From Syntrophobacterales bacterium Delta_02 (lineage in GTDB: Bacteria > Desulfobacterota > Syntrophorhabdia > Syntrophorhabdales > Syntrophorhabdaceae), in assembly GCA_001603955.1 (NCBI GenBank), contig LVAA01000021.1:62001-126000 (forward strand): DNA of 64,000 nt, in the 5' to 3' direction. The stretch's first letter is position 1, and every line of letters begins with the position of its first letter. Positions 61,049 through 64,000 of the stretch are shown here, piece after piece. Below the pieces are notes generated by a model. The model was not told where the DNA came from and made no database searches. It saw only the letters and a list, made by a program, of their open reading frames with translations. A program made the translations under genes and the position numbers.

Positions 61049-61454
61049 AAAGACTTCGAAAAATGATAAGGAGAATACGTTGACGTCTTTAGTTTGCGAC
61101 GTGAGAAGGGCTGCGGAAGTGCGGCCTTGGATAGTGCCAGCCCCGGCGAGGGGTAGTTGGATGGGCAAAACGAGTGTGGGGCAGAGTTATAAAGATGCAC
61201 TGTTCACGAAACGCGTATACAGGGCTCGTCATTCCGGCACAGGCCGGAATCCAAGAGACATTGCCCGCAATAGACCGAACGGCGGGGGAAGTCCTGCCAG
61301 TTCTGGTCCGAACCTTTTCGTCTTTCTATCGTACCCTTTCCGTCGCAAGAGGGTTTTTCCTGGTTCCCGGCCTTCGCCGGGATGACGGAGGAGGGAGTGG
61401 CCGGGATGACGGAAGGGATTCGGACTCCGGGAAGAGGTGATCCGCAGTCCTGTC

Positions 61455-61485
61455 AACCTGTGACTTGTGACATGCGACCTGCGAC
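61455..61485 (-). repeat. 31-base inverted repeat, right arm
   Basis: AACCTGTGACTTGTGACATG and following CGACCTGCGAC, the reverse complement of the left arm with a few mismatches. The interval between arms has no transposase. Confidence 0.75.
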
Positions 61486-61506
61486 ACTCCCATGGGAGGC
61501 AATACC

Positions 61507-63894
61507 ATGCTTGGTATGAAGAAACTATTTATTGCGATAGCCATCATTGTGTTGGCGTTCACTGCTTGCAGCGGGCCTGAGGCTAAGAAGGCGAAGTTCC
61601 TTGAGAAGGGAAAGGCGCTGTATGAACAGGGTGAGTATGTGAAGGCGAGGCTGGAGTTCAAGAATGCTGTACAGATCGACCCTAAGTTCGTCGAGGCGTA
61701 CTACATGCTTGGCATGGTAGCCCTGCAGACCAATGATCTCAGGGGAGCTTTTTCGCAGTTTTCAAGGGTTGTCGAGCTCGACCCGGGCCAGAAGGAGGCA
61801 CACGTCGAGTTGGGAAAGATATATCTTGCAGCCCAGGCTATCGATAAGGCAACCGAAGAAGCAGACCTGGCGCTGAAAACGGACCCTAACTACCTGGGAG
61901 CGCTCATTCTCAAGGCCGCCATCATGATAGCGAAGAAGCAGGATGAAGCGGCGATATCGCACCTCAACAAACTTCTGCAAGACGGCGCAAAAGACAAAGA
62001 CATCTTCCTTCTCCTGGCCGGTGTCCATATCCGTAAGGGTGCAACCGTCGAGGCGGAGGCGATCTTCAAGAAGGGGATAGAAGCAAACCCCAAATCCATC
62101 ATCCTATACACCGCTCTTGGAGATCTCTATGTTAAGGGTAAGAAGATCGAAGATGCCCTTGCCATTGCGAACAAGGTTGTTGAGATAGAGTCAGGCCAGC
62201 CGCGGCACAAGCTGACCCTTGCTAATCTGTACTGGGAATCAGGCAGACAGGAGAAGGCGAGGGAAGTACTGAAAGGCCTCTTGTCCGCAGATTCCCGAAA
62301 CGAGGATAGCTGGGTACAGGTTGCCAGATTCTATGTGTTAAAGAAGCAGTCCGATCAGGCGGAGGCTGTCCTGAAGGAGGGGATGAAGAAGATCCCCGAA
62401 GGCTTTGCCATTCGTTTTGCGCTGAGCGACCTTTATCTCTCGAAGGCTAGACAGGATGATGCCGTAGCGCTGCTCAAGGAGACAATCGGCCTCAGGAAGA
62501 ACGAAAAGGATCAAAACATTGTGGAGGCCAGGAACCTTCTGGCAAGAGTGTATCTGGATCGACAGGAGATAGGGGAGGCCAGGAAGCTCGTCGAGGCGGT
62601 CCTGAAGGACAACCCCAAGAATGTGGAGGCGCACTACCTCAGGGGCGACATCTTCCTGACCCTGGGCGAGGGTACGAGAGCCATTTCCGAGTTCCGGACC
62701 GTTGTTACTGAGAGGCCGGACTTCATTCCCGCGTACGTCAAGCTGACTGAAGCTCATTTCATGGCCGGCGAGGTCAACCTTGCCGTCGACACCCTGCAGA
62801 ACGCCCTGAATGCCCAGCCCAAGTCGAAAGAGGCCATACGGGCTCTGGGTAAACTCTACGTCCTGAAGGGAGATCTCAAGAAGGCGGAATCGTTCGTGGG
62901 CAAGGCGGCGCGGGATAACCCGGACGACCTCGACGCGAAGGCCGATCTGGGAGATCTTTATGTGGCCGTGCAGAAATATACCAGGGCCGAGGAAGTCTAC
63001 GGGGAGATGAAGAAGAAGGAGCCGAGGAATCCCTATGGCTACGTGAAAACGGGAGACCTCATGGCTGCTCAGGGAAAGTGGGAACGCGCCGCAAAGGAGT
63101 ATGAAGAGGCATACAGGCTCAACCCCTCTTCAACACGCCTTCTGGAGCTTGCCGTTCTTGCCCTGATGGAAACGAAGAATTACCAGACAGCCCTGTCCCT
63201 GTGCGAGAAGAAAATGCGCGAGAACCCGAAGGACGCCGTTGCTTACGATCTGGCGGGCCGGGTGTACGCGGTGCAGAGAGATGCAAGACGAGCGGAGGAC
63301 TCTTTCGATAAGGCCGTATCCCTCCGGCCCTTCTGGCCGGTACCTTACACCAACCTTGCCCGGCTGTACGTGGCGCAGGGACGGACTGCCGAAGTCATCG
63401 CGAAATTTGAAAAGGCCGGGAAGACAAATGCCGGGAATATCGCTCCCCAAGTTGCACTGGCACAGATCTACGGGCAAAGCGGTGAATACCGGAAGGCTAT
63501 TCCCCTTTACGAGAAGGTGTTGCAGAAGGAGCCGAACATGTGGGCAGCGGTCAACGACCTTGCCTATCTGTTGAGCGAATACGGCACTTCCAGGAAGGAC
63601 CTTGACAGGGCGTTGAAACTTGCCATGCAGGCCCGCAAGCAAAGAGGCGAAGACCCGGCGGTCATCGACACCCTCGGATGGATCTATTTCAAAAAAGGCG
63701 ACACTGATTCCGCCCTCACCTACGTCAAGAGCGCCTACGCAAAGAACCCGAAGAGCCCCGTCATCAACTACCACCTGGGGATGATCTACCACAAACTGGG
63801 AAACAAGACTGAGACAAGGGGACATCTGAGAAAAGCTTTGGAAAGCAAGGAAGACTTCCCAGGGAAGGAAGAGGCAAGAAAACTGCAGTTTTAG
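61507..63894 (+). CDS. PrsT-like TPR-repeat lipoprotein of the exosortase locus
   Basis: A 795-residue lipoprotein (lipobox FTAC, C21) made almost wholly of tetratricopeptide repeats, about twenty, starting with KGKALYEQGEYVKARLEFKNA. Such proteins, called PrsT, accompany exosortase/PEP-CTERM exopolysaccharide loci and may scaffold polymer export at the outer membrane. ATG 61507 is preceded by GGGAGG; an in-frame ATG at 61492 lacks a site. It is separated from the WecA-like gene by repeat DNA, so it may be transcribed separately. Confidence 0.88.
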   Translation: MLGMKKLFIAIAIIVLAFTACSGPEAKKAKFLEKGKALYEQGEYVKARLEFKNAVQIDPKFVEAYYMLGMVALQTNDLRGAFSQFSRVVELDPGQKEAHVELGKIYLAAQAIDKATEEADLALKTDPNYLGALILKAAIMIAKKQDEAAISHLNKLLQDGAKDKDIFLLLAGVHIRKGATVEAEAIFKKGIEANPKSIILYTALGDLYVKGKKIEDALAIANKVVEIESGQPRHKLTLANLYWESGRQEKAREVLKGLLSADSRNEDSWVQVARFYVLKKQSDQAEAVLKEGMKKIPEGFAIRFALSDLYLSKARQDDAVALLKETIGLRKNEKDQNIVEARNLLARVYLDRQEIGEARKLVEAVLKDNPKNVEAHYLRGDIFLTLGEGTRAISEFRTVVTERPDFIPAYVKLTEAHFMAGEVNLAVDTLQNALNAQPKSKEAIRALGKLYVLKGDLKKAESFVGKAARDNPDDLDAKADLGDLYVAVQKYTRAEEVYGEMKKKEPRNPYGYVKTGDLMAAQGKWERAAKEYEEAYRLNPSSTRLLELAVLALMETKNYQTALSLCEKKMRENPKDAVAYDLAGRVYAVQRDARRAEDSFDKAVSLRPFWPVPYTNLARLYVAQGRTAEVIAKFEKAGKTNAGNIAPQVALAQIYGQSGEYRKAIPLYEKVLQKEPNMWAAVNDLAYLLSEYGTSRKDLDRALKLAMQARKQRGEDPAVIDTLGWIYFKKGDTDSALTYVKSAYAKNPKSPVINYHLGMIYHKLGNKTETRGHLRKALESKEDFPGKEEARKLQF

Positions 63895-64000
63895 GTTTTA
63901 AGTGTTAAGTTCTAAGCAAAAGCAAAAGAATCAAATACCGTCTTAAGCGTTAATATAGGTGTGGGGTAGGCAAGTCTTTGGATTTCTTCTAACTTAACAC
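63895..64000. other. Window end, no gene
   Basis: AT-rich sequence after the PrsT-like stop with TTAAGTGTTAAGTTCTAAG-type short repeats. Nothing else can be supported in the remaining 106 bases. Confidence 0.5.

Larger units (their letters stand above)
60990..61506. other. Repeat-bounded spacer before the PrsT-like gene
   Basis: A 31-base inverted repeat pair (61018-61048 and 61455-61485) bounds a 406-base interval that contains two REP-like palindromes (61228-61253 and 61371-61387). A TTG-start frame (61080-61385) with AAGGAG is open through the interval but translates the repeats and is not supported. Confidence 0.65.

Noticed and set aside
61080-61385. TTG-start open frame with an AAGGAG site
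   Set aside because: It translates two REP-like palindromes and repeat DNA; the protein has no recognisable fold.

Overview
This 64 kb window looks like the chromosome of a Gram-negative, high-GC bacterium related to the deltaproteobacteria (Desulfobacterota). That placement is inferred from gene content: paired PilT-type ATPases, a MacAB-TolC-like pump, MltD, an exosortase/PrsT-type exopolysaccharide locus and many outer-membrane lipoproteins. No rRNA, tRNA, CRISPR array or intact insertion sequence was seen.

Layout. 0.4-7 kb: CDF metal exporter and PBP1A on the minus strand, divergent from miaA-scpB-pilT-pilU on the plus strand. 7-10 kb: a hybrid sensor kinase broken by an in-frame TAG. 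10-14 kb: class II aldolase, LsrF-like aldolase, a zinc alcohol dehydrogenase that seems to use an ATT start, folK and a very small tatA. 14-24 kb: beta-CASP nuclease, YgjP-like metalloprotease, an Ivy-like lysozyme inhibitor, a flavoprotein remnant, a methyltransferase, a duplicated beta-barrel protein, def-fmt and mltD. 24-26.5 kb: acetyltransferase, zinc-ribbon protein and a cyclase/cNMP-binding fusion. 26.6-36.3 kb: a minus-strand operon (DUF4384-like protein, glycine-zipper lipoprotein, caspase-like protease, TPR lipoprotein) divergent from a gene for an 1860-residue secreted multidomain protein. 36.4-43.2 kb: an ECF sigma/anti-sigma/periplasmic-sensor operon of CnrHYX type, divergent from a MacA-MacB-TolC-like export operon. 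44.4-63.9 kb: an exopolysaccharide locus with UDP-HexNAc dehydrogenase and epimerase, flippase, polymerase/ligase-like protein, deacetylase, four GT4 glycosyltransferases, acetyltransferase, exosortase-EpsI fusion, WecA-like initiating transferase and PrsT-like TPR lipoprotein. Its middle part (about 46.8-59 kb) is clearly AT-richer than the flanks, which suggests transfer of a cassette.

How the genes fit together. The window is mostly about the cell envelope: wall synthesis and remodelling (PBP1A, MltD, Ivy-like inhibitor), export and stress sensing (ECF trio plus pump), polysaccharide synthesis, and an uncharacterised envelope locus built around a caspase-like protease and a giant secreted protein. 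The last is the best candidate for an undescribed system.

Intergenic DNA is unusual. Several unrelated short repeat families occupy the spacers: a 9-base CCGCTTGAA tandem repeat that sits at gene 3' ends in fixed orientation, a TCCTATAGGA repeat, REP-like palindromes, a roughly 110-base element with a covarying hairpin, and a 31-base inverted repeat pair. Several well-formed sigma-70-type promoters lie so close to their start codons that the transcripts should be leaderless.
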